64,000 nt of DNA from Marisa cornuarietis. Its lineage: Eukaryota; Mollusca; Gastropoda; Architaenioglossa; Ampullariidae. Under the pieces are notes generated by a model. That model did no database searches, had not been told where the DNA came from, and saw only the letters and a program-made list of their open reading frames with translations. Numbering within the stretch: the stretch's first letter is position 1; each line of letters opens with the position of its first letter. Made by a program: the position numbers and the translations under genes. The DNA is taken from assembly GCA_004794655.1 (NCBI GenBank), contig SMMW01000025.1, forward strand, positions 5,243,001 to 5,307,000, written 5' to 3'. Below, piece by piece: positions 44,101-54,840 of the stretch.

Positions 44101-44798
44101 CATATATAAATTTAAATAGAATAAATAAAACAGATTTATCTTCTTTTACATATGATACAAATAAAACTCTTAGTATAATTCAATCAGTACAGAAAGGCGC
44201 AAGACTATATTATGATAAGATGATATCTAACACATGTAGGCCAAGTTGTTGTTTGAAATGGGATGAGAGGGTAAACATAAATGTTGACTGGAATGTTATA
44301 TTTAAAACAATGGCTAATATAAAAGACATTAAATTAAAATGGCTGCAAATCAGAGTGTTACATAGAATTCTAGGGACAAAAGTAATTTTATTCCACATGG
44401 GACTAGAAGATGATGATGTCTGTAGCCTATGCAGAGATGAAAAAGAAAACATTCAGCATATATTTTGGAATTGTGAAAATGTTAAGGATTTTTGGAGAAA
44501 CTTACAAAAGTGTATATCAGACAAATGTAAAAGTGCTCCAAGAATAACTGTCAGTGAACATCTTGTTCTGTTTGGACGAAGCAACGACTCCGAGACAGAT
44601 GCTGTACTTGACTTAATATTGCTACTCGCAAAAACATACATATATTCCTGCAGGTTCAAAAAAGCCACCCCCCAACTAGAACCCTTTATCCGAATATTGA
44701 AACAAAGATACAAAATTGAAAAATTTAATGCATGTTTAGAAATAAATGAAGAAAGGTTGGATCAACTCTGGCTACCCTATAAACAACTTGTCATGTAA
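41121..44798 (+). CDS. LINE ORF2 protein (endonuclease/reverse transcriptase), N-terminally truncated
   Basis: The element copies its RNA into DNA at a nicked target. Residue numbers count from 41121; no ATG start is claimed, since the frame is open from the truncation. The apurinic-type endonuclease part shows GGDWNTVLN (about 104), RLDFFLMS (about 167) and GYRTDHSLI (about 188); the first third of the domain, with its metal-binding Asn and Glu, is absent. RT follows: GKSPGSDGF (about 450), NWRPITLLNVIYKI (about 505), FEKAFD with a catalytic Asp (about 576), RRGCRQGDPISPYLF (about 632) and the catalytic YADD (about 675). Near the C-terminus is a zinc knuckle, C-x2-C-x8-H-x4-C (about 1098), characteristic of L1/Tx1-clade proteins. 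At 1225 codons without a stop, RT should be intact, but the copy is probably unable to move because of the 5' loss. Confidence 0.88.
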   Translation: MPRRSAKNYPVIPETNNLSKNAFGCPVSKNKKTSGVAILFNNNFEFSVKNVYRDNGGNYIIAVIKTLEKEILICNVYGPNKDNPNFYSQLEECVRQSGIDNIVIGGDWNTVLNFQLDCHNYKHNNNTRGQKQIDKMMTSLDLVDIWRELNPEALRYTWRRKRPLQQSRLDFFLMSDTLSELVVDADISPGYRTDHSLITLSLSNKPEERRFNLWKLNSSHLKDKNYLTQISNVIREVIEEYSALPYERNNLGMIPLMEVQFVVSDQTLLDTMLMKIRTKTIAFASEKKKKNKEKEKILEKIITQLEDKGRLNEEEINKLEKNKNELINIREKRMEGVLIRSRARWIAEGEKVSKYFCSLEKRNYVSKQIRKLRKQNGESITRPDEIRAEVQAFFSNLYSERSVHNCNFDDIRLDIPKLTEPELNLLEGIITLEEAGQAVKNMSNGKSPGSDGFTVEFFKVFWKQLGPLIVRSLNEGLQKGELSATQKEGVIICIPKTDKARDHIKNWRPITLLNVIYKIGAACIANRMKKVLPSLIHEDQSGFIRGRYLGDNIRLIYDLIEHLSMTKQPGLLVCLDFEKAFDSISWSFMLDTLHVFGFSPLFCKWITTFYTNIKSSVSVNGTLSAWFQIRRGCRQGDPISPYLFILCVEILAIMIRKNKYIKGIKTHNSESKIVQYADDTELTLEDDRLSFEESMRTLDMFGKISGLVLNTEKSSAIWLGSKRNSPVKFLPHLQMQWNPEKFKILGLWFTNNLKDCIKLNYDSKLAEIRMLYKIWLKRQLTPLGRVAILKSLILSKLVHLWLLLPNPPDYIINDLQKSIFKFVWNSKNDKINRKISTRNIHAGGMGIPDVRIYMNALKLSWLRKIKKTNHSWKRNLMSTHKIINYLDKLGPAVCPFINANSFWTDVLKAYRIFGENIVCEKHEEILKEPIFCNDRIKIENKPILYKRWVEKDIYLVKHLMDERGNFLSYQAVKNKYDVNINFISFTGCIKAIKTYINLNRINKTDLSSFTYDTNKTLSIIQSVQKGARLYYDKMISNTCRPSCCLKWDERVNINVDWNVIFKTMANIKDIKLKWLQIRVLHRILGTKVILFHMGLEDDDVCSLCRDEKENIQHIFWNCENVKDFWRNLQKCISDKCKSAPRITVSEHLVLFGRSNDSETDAVLDLILLLAKTYIYSCRFKKATPQLEPFIRILKQRYKIEKFNACLEINEERLDQLWLPYKQLVM

Positions 44799-45175
44799 AC
44801 ATATTGATTTATATATACATACACATGACTGTACGATTAGTTAAAACTATGTATGAGCATGTTGGATGACCTGCTTGGCAGATGGATGACTTTTACCTTA
44901 TGTTTATATGTTTGTCTCATATTGTAAAATATTATATCTTATATGTATCTGTGAAAAAAAAATGGTAATATGTAAGCCTAGGTGTATTGTTTAAATTTTA
45001 AGTTAAGAAAATGGAGTTACATTATTTGTGTATTATTATTTGTGTTATGTAATGTTGTCTTTTTTATGATTAGGCTATTTGAAAGAACTCATATTGACAT
45101 TGCATGAAATGGGTAAATTGCGTTTGTCCCAGCCCTTTTATAAAGATTCTTAATAATTAAAAAAAAAAAAAAAAT
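41150..45175 (+). mobile_element. Tx1/L1-like LINE, 5'-truncated, ORF2 otherwise intact
   Basis: This non-LTR retrotransposon copy runs from within its endonuclease through reverse transcriptase, a 3' UTR of about 360 bp and a poly(A) at 45160-45174. The coding frame has no stop or frameshift, which points to a recent insertion. ORF1 and the endonuclease N-terminus are missing, as expected when reverse transcription stops early. No target-site duplication was found by eye. Two further poly(A) tracts follow at 45518-45532 and 45663-45682. Confidence 0.85.
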
Positions 45176-45685
45176 TGTTTGGAGACCAAAAAGTGTTTAA
45201 AATTAGAAATGTGTTGTGAAACTGAGCCCATATTTCTAGTGTCGCTAATACCTAGTACAGTGAAATAAGGTTCAACATGCTTGTTATGCCATTTTTTTGC
45301 CTGCTACTATATGTGGCCTGAGACTTTACATTTTGTTTGTAACGAGAATCTTTATAGCTGCACTTACAGTTTTTTTTTTCTTTTCTCTTACATGAGCATA
45401 TTGTTAGATGCTAATGGAGTTCATGTCTATGGCACAAAACTTGCAAATTTATTCGTTGTCATATTTTTAGAATGATTGTAAAGTTGAATAAGCAGATATA
45501 CAAAGTTTGCCTTCGTTAAAAAAAAAAAAAAAGGCTGGAAATATTCCTGAATAACCCAAACTTTTATTTTATCCATTGGTTAGTTAAAAAGTAATTTTTT
45601 TTCACCTTCTCTTATATTATGTTGATTTCTTTGTTTTTATAGAAAGGCATAATAAAATGTGTAAAAAAAAAAAAAAAAAAAAGTT
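45176..45685. other. Sequence after the LINE with two extra poly(A) tracts
   Basis: The stretch 45176-45517 ends in poly(A) at 45518-45532. The stretch 45533-45662 contains AATAAA at 45650-45655 and ends in poly(A) at 45663-45682. No coding is evident. It may be 3'-transduced DNA, or separate retroposed fragments. Confidence 0.4.
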
Positions 45686-45689
45686 CTTG

Positions 45690-46531
45690 TAACATACTGT
45701 TTCGTTAACAAGCAAACATGCCAAATAGTGGCTGTACAATGATTTCATACTTAGATTCTGTATGACTAGCTATGCAGTGCTGGACCCCGGTGCTGAACGC
45801 ACAGCGATTAAGTCTTGACTACCAGAGGTGGTCAACAAAGAACAATATTCTCGTTTTCTGTTTCACTGTTATATGATTTTGTTAAGAAATGTGTAGTGCG
45901 CTCTGGATGGTTCATTACCAGTAAGCCTACCTTTGCTTTAGCTGTAGAAATATTTGTTTGCTCTTGTGGGAAAACCCACGGTACACGCCTTCGGTGTTGT
46001 CAGGACAGCTGATAACACACTGACCAACAATCCAAGCATCATACGCTCTAGTAACAAAATATAAATGCTGAAAAAAATTGTGTGAGTGTGAAATAACAGA
46101 CCTACAAATAATAATTTGACTGTATATAATTTGATTAAAGATTGTAGATCCAGTTTGGTGTGTAAACCCCGTTTTGATTGCCTCATTTTAACCTCGATAT
46201 AAAATTTAAGTATTTTCTTTTCAACGCACTTAACTTTAATTTTATTCTTTGTGCCTTCCCTATGCATTCTTCTTTCTTGCGCGAAGAATCATTAAAGCTA
46301 ATTTATCTCTTACCTTTCCTCTGCGGTCTTTACACGATCTGTACTAGATGTATACTATTATAATCTTGGAAGGGCTGTGAAAAAATTCAAGTGTACATGA
46401 AAAAAGCTACCGATCTTACGCGCATACGACTGAGCCTCATCCATTATTGATAAAGGTCTATTGTCCTTAAATAAAAATAGCTATCCATCACTCACTTGGG
46501 AAAAAAACTTTAGCCACCGCACGCAGATACA

Positions 46532-46616
<85 letters not shown>

Positions 46617-48190
46617 GTCACAAACTTAAAAAAAAGGATTAAGGTTGTGTCGACGAGTTCACTGTTTTTAATTTTAGGCTTTAGATGCAGTTGATAAGCT
46701 TCCTGTTGAAGTGGCGTTGAATGCATGTATTTGCTCGTTTGTGTAAAAACGTTTTATGTGATAAATCTAGCACCTGGCGTTGGGTTTGTCTGCGCACTTT
46801 TCATTCTCTCTCTTTCTCTTTCACACACGGACGCACGCACGCACGCACTCTTGACTGGGGTCGAAAAGACTCGTGCGTAATCGAATGTTAAAATGGTGGA
46901 ACTGGCATACTGTCTTTTACTAAAGGTCCGAAGCTTGGTAGCTAGTGCGCTAACCTGTGGAGCTTACTCAGCCCTGTGGCTGAAACTCTCCCACTCTGGC
47001 CTTCCGGCAATTATCTGGCAAAAATAGGTATCTCATTTTTCGGGCAACATAAAGGCAATTATCTGGCAGAAATATGTACCTCGTTTATCAGGAGAGATAG
47101 CGGCAGCGGAAGGAGAAGGTTGAGCCTTAGATATCGTGAACCACTTACGCTGACTCTCCTGAGAGACATTAGGTTATGGTCTTTTTTATCTTTACTTCAT
47201 AAAAGCAATTTACTCAAAAATCTGGGGCCAGTTGCACAACACATTTCTTATTTTAAACACTTTTAGGCCTTAACTCTATTTAGATAATTAGTTTAAAGTG
47301 AACGTCACAATTTTTAGAATTTTTAAAACTAAAACTGCTTTAAGTAAGATAAAGTTGCTGGTCTTAAAATACCTCAAGTGCACTAAGGTAGCGATGACGC
47401 AGATTCGAGGGGGCAAGTGTTTCGTGTTCACTCAGCTAGTACGTACTGTTCTGGTTCATCGAATTTAAGAGCTAAAAATACTCCTCCCTGAATGTTGAGA
47501 AGGCAGAACAGCAGAACTTAAATGTTGTGGAAGGTATAGGAGTGGGAAAAAAAGCTACTTCAGCTATGACCTTGCTAAAAAAAAAGGAAGAAAAACTAAG
47601 CCCTACAAAAAAAAATTTTCATGCCTACTTCATAATCTATCCTCTTTATCTGAACAGGGCTAATGGCCACACTCTTGCATCCTTGCTCAGATGCAGTGAT
47701 GTTACCAAACAAAAATACCGACCTTGTGATCGGACCTGCTGTCTGTGGGACCATTCACCTCTGTGCGATAACTGGACCCTTACACAGTGTACTGGTCAGC
47801 TAGGCGAAAACGATATCGCTGGAGATTGTAAACATGAACTTACAAACTTAACCCGACAATGTATTCCTGCTTCGGTGGCGATCTTTTGATGCCAGGTTCA
47901 CATCTATACAATGAGGATTGTATGGTGCTGGGTTCACATCTCGTTTCGGAGCACACCTGTTGACAGGACTGACCAATGGAGGTTCCCTCTCCCTTCATTA
48001 CTGCCATCCCCTCGAGGTGCAGAATCACAACTCGGTGAAGGTACTTTCATATCATTTACACCAACCAACTGTAGATGTTTCTTGTCTTACTTAATTATAA
48101 GATCTCTAATATACCATGTTTAAACTATGATTGGAATTGCCGACATAATAAGGAGAAGATATTCATTATATTTTTATCATGATTATTTCA
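45690..48190. other. Intergenic or intronic DNA
   Basis: It contains a GT then GA microsatellite at 46532-46616 and a direct repeat of GGCAATTATCTGGCARAAAT at about 47005 and 47055. A 120-codon plus frame at 47527-47889 has no motif or splice support. No exon upstream of 48197 could be assigned. Confidence 0.4.
46532..46616. repeat. (GT)n(GA)n compound microsatellite
   Basis: About 30 GT units followed by about 12 GA units. Confidence 0.95.
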
Positions 48191-48196
48191 TTTCAG

Positions 48197-48915
48197 GCAA
48201 GTCTGAGCTGAAGAGGAAGGTGTTGGACGAAGCGACCGAGACAGTGTAAAATAAGAGACAGAAAAGAGGCAAGACAATATAACTGTAGCTGAGCTGAGCT
48301 GGCTGCACGACTTTGAAGAGCATCATCTGTAATCATGCCAATGCTGAAAAGCTTGATCCTTCTCTGTGTTGTGAATCGTCCGCCTGTTGCAAAATTTATT
48401 TCTTTTTACTGGTTACTAGTGGCAGTTACTGATGAACACATTTCTATTCATGGGATAACAACATTATTGTAGACCTCACACCGCATCACCTGTCATCATA
48501 AACAAGGTGTAAGGGTAGTCTTATACCCTGGTGGTCTGTAGAGACAGTGCTCACCGTATCTATGGCAAACCATTAAACTAATGTGATGTCTCTTAGCCAT
48601 ACAAGCTGGAGGGGCTATAGCTCTCTGCACATTTTTCCACAGAAGTGTACAATGTTACAATAATTCTACAGCAATGTACAGTGTCATCTTACAACAGAGA
48701 AGTTTACTGTAATAGGGAAAGGGGACATGCGTGGGTGTACGCGATGCATCTAAGTTTTAATTTCAAAAATTTAGACCCAGGCTTATGTTCATGACAGGCC
48801 CAGCAAATCGACAGCACATGCATGCAATGTGCGCTTGAAAGAGGTAAAGAAATCTATGTGTATTTAAGGCCTGCTTCACCGGAGGTTTGTCTTTATTTCT
48901 TAAAGTGTCAATAAA
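48197..48915 (+). CDS. Last exon of an unidentified plus-strand gene, with 3' UTR
   Basis: A clear acceptor (TTATTTCATTTCAG) precedes phase-1 coding GKSELKRKVLDEATETV and a TAA at 48247-48249. Of 16 sense codons most end in G or C, unlike the flanking AT-rich DNA, and the other two frames stop at once. Coding ends at 48249; the rest to AATAAA at 48910-48915 would be a 3' UTR of about 660 nt. The tail ETV could bind a PDZ domain, but that is speculation. KSEL also occurs near the C-terminus of some SLC1 transporters, but the SLC1 fragment is 45 kb away and no link can be shown. No other exon of this gene was found in the window. Confidence 0.45.
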
Positions 48916-48919
48916 CTGC

Positions 48920-50150
48920 TACATGACAATATCAAGAAATGTGTATTGCGATCTGCATGGGTGGTACTTTTTATTTTTATTACCACTTCGTAATAATTAA
49001 CCCCCGTTGAGTACACCGGATCGAATATATATGGCTCACCGTGTTTAGATTGGCTTGTTTTTCTTTCCGAATGTAAAATAAACAGTTAAGTGCGCATGTA
49101 AAGTAAAACCAATCGATTTGGAGTGCATCGTGATGGTTGATGCGAACTGATATCGATTTAATAGTACCAATAAACAAGACATGGCCCTCTAGGAAACTGC
49201 TTTAATTAAATGGCTGTTGGCTTTTATATAGCAAGGTGATAATGATTATTATTTTAGTGGTCCTTTATTTTTCCTTATGAATCATGTACCCATTTCTGCT
49301 GGACAGCTTAAAGGGCGAGTTTTACAGCCACAGGTCCCAGCAGGTATGGCATCAATGCCATCAAGTAAGCAAAGAACCGTAACTAATACAGTAGAATGAA
49401 GTTACCTCCCTTACATAATCTATGACCAGCAGTAGATGTGTTCGATATCAACAATCTCACTCTTCACGGTAGACTGCATGAAGTATGAAACAAGTCAGTA
49501 AGATTTTAGTACTCCGGGTAGGATAGCAAGTAAAAAAATTCTGATTCTTTATTCTATTACGTTATGGACACTGAAAACTAACGTGACTTTTTTTTCTTTT
49601 CTTTTTTTATATTTTGCGTTGTTTGCTTCAGATCTTGATGTGGCACAGTGACGGTCTTCGATCTCGGCACTTGATCAGTCTTGATAATGCTGTTTGCTAG
49701 TCTATTGTAGCCTAAATTAGTAAAAGCACCTTAATTCTTTGTGTATTTTTCAGCAGTTTACTAAAAATGTAAATGCGCACATATTTGCAGCATTTCGAAT
49801 AAAACTGCTCCTATCTAGCCTTTTGATTTCAAGTTGGTCACGGTTCTGAGGTAAAGTGCTAGTCGACAGGCATTATTCGGTCAACTTGAGTTGCCCTTCA
49901 TGTGCAGAACTTACATTCTGGCAGATCACAGCATGTTGACCTTCATACAAATCTATACCATATAGTGTATATTCCACGAATATCAGTGAATGCGAAAAAA
50001 ATATGCTTCTTTTCGTCACTGCCCATTAATGCAACAGTGAATGAGAGGTGTAAGTTTTCTTTAATAAATTTAACCTGCAGTTGTGAATGCTGCTTTATAG
50101 TGATATTAATAGTGAAAATATCGTAAAGCATTTGCAGGATACATAAGCTT
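48920..50150. other. Intergenic DNA, no gene recognised
   Basis: AT-rich, with several short frames on both strands; none is supported. Confidence 0.4.
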
Positions 50151-50159
50151 AGTTCAAAA

Positions 50160-52230
50160 AGTGGTGAAAACTACTAGGAGAAGATCAGGTAAGATTCCCA
50201 TACTGGATGATTGGGTATTAGTGAATGAGGATAAATTGATTTCAGAAGCGACTCATCTTGACCTTGTAGTTAAAGCGATCATGATGAATTTTTCCTGTTG
50301 TTTATTTTATTTGGTAATGATAACCAACATAGGGAATATGTGTATAATTTAGGTAAAGGTAATTATGATATATTAAGAGAGATTATTAGTCATTATGATT
50401 GGTTCATGACATAAGAAAAGGATTTTAATGAAGCCTGGTGCGATATGAAAAAGTGTGCTATATAGTGGCATGGATAAGTATATACAACAAGTGAGAATTC
50501 ATAATAAAAAGAAAATTTGACCAGGACAGTTTTGCATTTTTAAAAACAGTACAAACTGTATTAAAGATTTTTACTTTCTAAATCTGGACATGATTTTTAT
50601 GGTCAGTATATAAATGTGAGAAATTGTTGTACAAGGTTAATTAAGAAAAATCAAAAAGACCAAAAGAAAAATAGCTGAGGATAGTATTGTAAACCCTACA
50701 AATTTTGGAAATATCTTCAGGAGAGGATAAAGGTGACCACAGGTATCAGTGTCTTGAGAAAGGAGGATGATTTATTGGCTGTTAACTCTCTTGGTTTGAA
50801 AGGCCATAATCGTGGCTTTGCCGGGTAGCACGGGCAAGATTTTTGTTACTTTTTATTGCAAAGTTCAACTTTTCTCTTTTCCAAAAATGTATAGGTTTCT
50901 TGGTCTAATGTTTATCTCAGAGCAGCAATAATAAAAAACAAACTTCACCACTGTCGTCTTCGCAGTCTTCAGTTATAAGCCAGTCATTGTAATATTCATT
51001 TTTATCTTGAACCAAGAGGGTTAACAATGATGAAAAGGCAGAGATGCTAAATGAGTTTTTTGCTAGCATTCTTACACAAGAAGATATGACAGAAGGCTTT
51101 TATTCAAGCATTCTTAGTGAATATAAGAATAACACCTTTAATCATTCAAGAAGAACTGGGCGATTTAAATCCTTACAAGTCTGAAAGTGCTGACTTGATA
51201 CCTGTAGTATTCTGAAAGAATTGAGTGTTGAGGTATCTCTTCCATTATGAGCCTTGTTTAACAAGTAATTGGAATCAGAGGATTTACTAGATGATTGGAT
51301 GAGATAAAAGCTTTGTTCAAGAAAGGTTTTAAGTGCAATCCAGGTGATTGTAAACCAGTAGTTTTAACATATTGTGTGTAGAGTTTTGGAGAGTGTGGTC
51401 AGAGGTGCTCCAGTCAAACATTTTGTTGAAAATAGAGTGTACACAGAATGCCAGAATGGCATCTTCAGCATTGATTTTAAATGAGCTTTTGATTCTATCC
51501 CACATGAGAGTCTGTAAAAATGTCCATAGCTTGATAAGAGGCTTTTTAATAGGTAGGGCACAACATATTAGTGTAGGTAAAGTCTGTAAAATCAGGCAAG
51601 GCCAAACTGAGTGGAATTCCTCAGGGAGGTATTTTAGGTCCAATATTGTTCGTGGTGTTTATTATTGATTTACCAGATACATTGTTCAGTACTTGAAGGT
51701 TGTTTACCAATGACACAAAAGTATAAAATAATGCACACAATGATTCAATGTGAAACTAACAAATGGTAAGAGTGGTGTGAAAGATGGAAGCTATATTTTT
51801 TTATCCAAGTGTGGAGTTACACACATAGGTGAAAATAATCCCAGATGCTAAGTCAGTGATGAGATTCAGATAATAAAAGCATGGGATGTAAAGACAGACT
51901 TGGGAGTCAATTTTGATTGCAAGTTGTCCATTGACTTGCATATCCAAAGAATGGTAGGCAACGCAAATTTAATGGTTGGCATTATTAGGGGGACATCTAA
52001 TTATTTTGGTAGGGAGATGGTTTCAAAATTGTACAAAGCACTTATGTGTCCACTTTTGAAAAATGCTTGTATGATCTGGTGTCAATTAAAAAAAGGCAAT
52101 TGTTATTAGTGGAAAGCATGCAAAGACATGCTAGTAGAATGTCTTATTCCAATAGATTGAAATACTTAAAACTCTTTTTTATGCTGTTTTTTCATATTAC
52201 ACAACATGACAATACTATTTTGTACACATC
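50160..52230 (+). mobile_element. Decayed CR1/Jockey-type LINE
   Basis: Broken plus-strand frames give, in the expected order, YNLGKGNYDILREIISHYDW (the linker before RT), LRKEDDLLAV and NNDEKAEMLNEFFASILTQE (split by the MITE at 50786), GIPQGGILGPILFVVFIIDL (with one lost base), NDTKVYK, and a thumb region LGVNFDCKLSIDLHIQRMVG followed by FGREMVSKLYKALMCPLL. Many stops and frameshifts show that it is dead and old. The YxDD catalytic box is degraded. Confidence 0.75.
50786..51020. mobile_element. piggyBac-type MITE, copy 1, nested in the LINE
   Basis: 235 bp bounded on both sides by TTAA (50782-50785 and 51021-51024), with terminal inverted repeats CTCTCTTGGTTTGAA and, on the other strand, CCCTCTTGGTTCAAG. 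TTAA duplication and CCYT-like ends are hallmarks of piggyBac elements. There is no coding capacity. It is an inverted match to the element at 54473-54710. Confidence 0.82.
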
Positions 52231-52239
52231 GCAATTACA

Positions 52240-53400
52240 GTGAGTAAAGACCATACACATACAAATACATACAAATATTAATAATATTAATCAGTTTTAC
52301 TAACAAAAAAACCCCACTCTTTGTAAGGGAGGAGAATAGGGGAGACTTTATTCAAACTAAAGTCTTTCATGGTTGAGATGACATTTTTATATGCATGTAT
52401 TTTTTTTCATCACCACAAACAACATTACTAGAAATTCAGAAGGAAAAGTTTTTATCAGAATTTGTAGTACTATTTAACATACAATGTTTTTTTCACAAAG
52501 AGTTGGTGCTACGAGGAACGTACTTCTGGCAACCATTAAATATGCACCAAATTTGAATAGCTTCAAGAACTCTCTCGGTAAAATTCCAAACTTTATAGAT
52601 CTGTTTTATAGCTTTGATGGATAATAAAATATGTATGTGACACTGAGACCCAGACAATATTAAAGTGACATTTAGAGGGTTGCAAGGCCTAGGCAATGAT
52701 AGCCAGTTTTTGCTACTACTACTTCATAAAATCTTGGCTTATAAATTCTAATGCAAATCACTTCTACAAGAAATTTTCACATCTTTTACTTGTAATTTTA
52801 CACAGTTTCTAAAAAAATTTAACTGTGTCAGGATGGAATAGAGCTATTCACGAAATCCATGGCTGAAAAGGACATGTTTTCTTAGTGTATAATTTCTAAA
52901 TATGCATAAAAGGTAAAAAACAATAACTTACATTAAATTACAATAAAGAGTACTCCAAAGCTTGAAGAAATTTCATGAAGTAGTTTTTTAACAATGATTA
53001 TAAATTTGTGCATAAATGGTGATTGTGATTTTCTGTTGTGTGATCATAATGGTGCATGTGTATTTTTCTGGGCACTGACAGAAATATAATTATTTTGATG
53101 ACTTTGGTGATCATTGTACCAAATATAAGACATGATAATAATTATCATTTATTTGCCATGTTCTGTTTAGAAGCTATTCACTGCACAGATAGCCCACACA
53201 AACATACTTTTTCTCTCTCTTTTTTTCTCTTTCACTTGCAAGCAGCTGCAAGAAAATCAGTCTCATGTATTTCTGCAAAAGATGTGCTTTAGGACATTTC
53301 TTAAATGTGCTGCTTGCTTACCACTGTCACTCAGATGAATTACTTTTGCTTGTTTTGTTACAGGTGTGTATATTTCCAGAGTTCTCTTTTCTTTTTTTCG
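52240..53400. other. AT-rich intergenic or intronic DNA
   Basis: No recognised repeat or exon. It could be an intron of the ASB-like gene if upstream exons exist. Confidence 0.4.
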
Positions 53401-53409
53401 TTTTACCAG

Positions 53410-53452
53410 CTACTATAACTTTGTCTGAAGATGGAATCCTGAAAAGAAGGCA
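53410..53452 (+). CDS. Possible penultimate exon of the ASB-like gene
   Basis: A superb pyrimidine tract (TTCTCTTTTCTTTTTTTCG, then TTTTACCAG) precedes 43 nt that read TITLSEDGILKRR in phase 1, with donor GGCA|GTAAAA in phase 2. Joined to 54841 it gives KRRQESVLVDSANRDNQD without a break. The donor is not optimal, and no further upstream exon was identified. Confidence 0.42.
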
Positions 53453-54472
53453 GTAAAACAACAAAATGGCATTTTTGACTAGGTGGGTAGTATCATACGT
53501 AAGTTAAAAGATGTTAAATAACAGGATCTGGCCTTAGAGAGGTTATGAAATTTGAAAAAAAATAAATACTATTGTCAGGAGTTTATTCTGCTATGACAAT
53601 TCTTTCTTACTACACATATACCTTTAAAACACTTATAATTTTTTTTATATTTACAGGATTCCAAATATTTAGAACATGAGGGTTGTTTTGTTACATGAGA
53701 ATGTTAGAATTTTTCAAATTTCTTATTAATATTGGAAAAGTATTGTGGAAAAAAACCCATTGAGAAATTTGGTTTATGCTAAAATAGGATTTAGATGACT
53801 TTGCATATTAACTTTTATATTAATACCAGATCCTGTTCTTCATAGCAGCAGGCAAAAATATGAAAGAAAGTCTTATGTAAAATGTATTGTTGGGTAAAAA
53901 TAAAAAGGTACAATAATTATCTGGAAACAGTTGGGCTTTAAAGATTAGATATTAGAAACAATGATCAGGTTAAGTAGGAAAGGTGAATTAAGTGAAAGGG
54001 AAATAATCATGTACAATAACGTGTTCAAGAAAGTTGTTGTAACCCTTGAACATTACTTGTAAAGATGACATTAGAAAAATAGTTATAGGGTGTTGCAATA
54101 CCCTGTTCAGTAAACATGAATAAATATATTAAAATGATTCATGATTATGTTGCGCTAAGCAGGAATGAGAGCCTCTTTAGATTTTTAAGGAGAATACTAG
54201 TGGCTATATATTAAACACTGCAGTATAAAACAGTAGGGGCATTGTTTCAAAACAGCATTATGCCTTACATAATTTTTCTTTGTTATTCATTATATGTGGA
54301 CCTGTTACATTCTACCAAAATGTTCTTCTCATTCTTTATCTAAAATTGCCTATCTCATTTAGAAGAACAAAATATTTCAGCTCTGCTGCACCTTAAAAAA
54401 AGTAGGTTATATATTTAACCTTTCAACTAAAATATGAAACTGTCTCTGTTTGGGAAGTACTAAAACCCTTAA

Positions 54473-54710
54473 CCCTCTTGGTTCAAGATAAAAATGAACA
54501 TTACAATGACTGGCTTATAACTGAAGACTGCGAAGACTACAGTGATGAAGTTTGTTTTTTTATTATTGCTGCTCTGAGATAAACATTAGACCAGGAAACC
54601 TATACATTTCTGGAAAAGAGAAAAGTTGAACTTTGCAATAAAAAGTAATGAAAATCGCCTTGACGTGCTACCCGGCAAAGCCACGATCGTGGCCTTTCAA
54701 ACCAAGAGAG
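54473..54710. mobile_element. piggyBac-type MITE, copy 2, inverted relative to copy 1
   Basis: 238 bp starting CCCTCTTGGTTCAAGATAAA and ending TTTCAAACCAAGAGAG, flanked by TTAA at 54469-54472 and 54711-54714. It is the reverse complement of copy 1 with scattered substitutions. It lies in the presumed last intron of the ASB-like gene, 130 bp before the acceptor. Confidence 0.85.
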
Positions 54711-54840
54711 TTAAACTTAATACTCTTGAGACATGAAAATCTGGTGCAAAGCAGTCTTTTTCATTTGGGGGGGGGGGACATCAGTTGCAGAACATTGCTT
54801 TGTGAACAGGTACTTTTATGCATTAAAATCTTGTTTATAG

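Noticed and set aside
45820..46010. Plus-strand frame with several Cys
   Set aside because: Short, AT-rich, no signal peptide and no splice support.
46930..46975. tRNA-like string GCTTGGTAGCTAGTGCGCTAAC
   Set aside because: No B box, no cloverleaf and no second copy in the window.
47527..47889. Plus-strand frame of 120 codons
   Set aside because: No homology, no splice support, low-complexity Lys runs at its start; not reported as a gene.
48197..48249. Idea that this exon is the C-terminus of the SLC1 gene at 3.3 kb
   Set aside because: Only the word KSEL is shared with some SLC1 tails, and the distance is 45 kb with other genes and elements between; unsupported.
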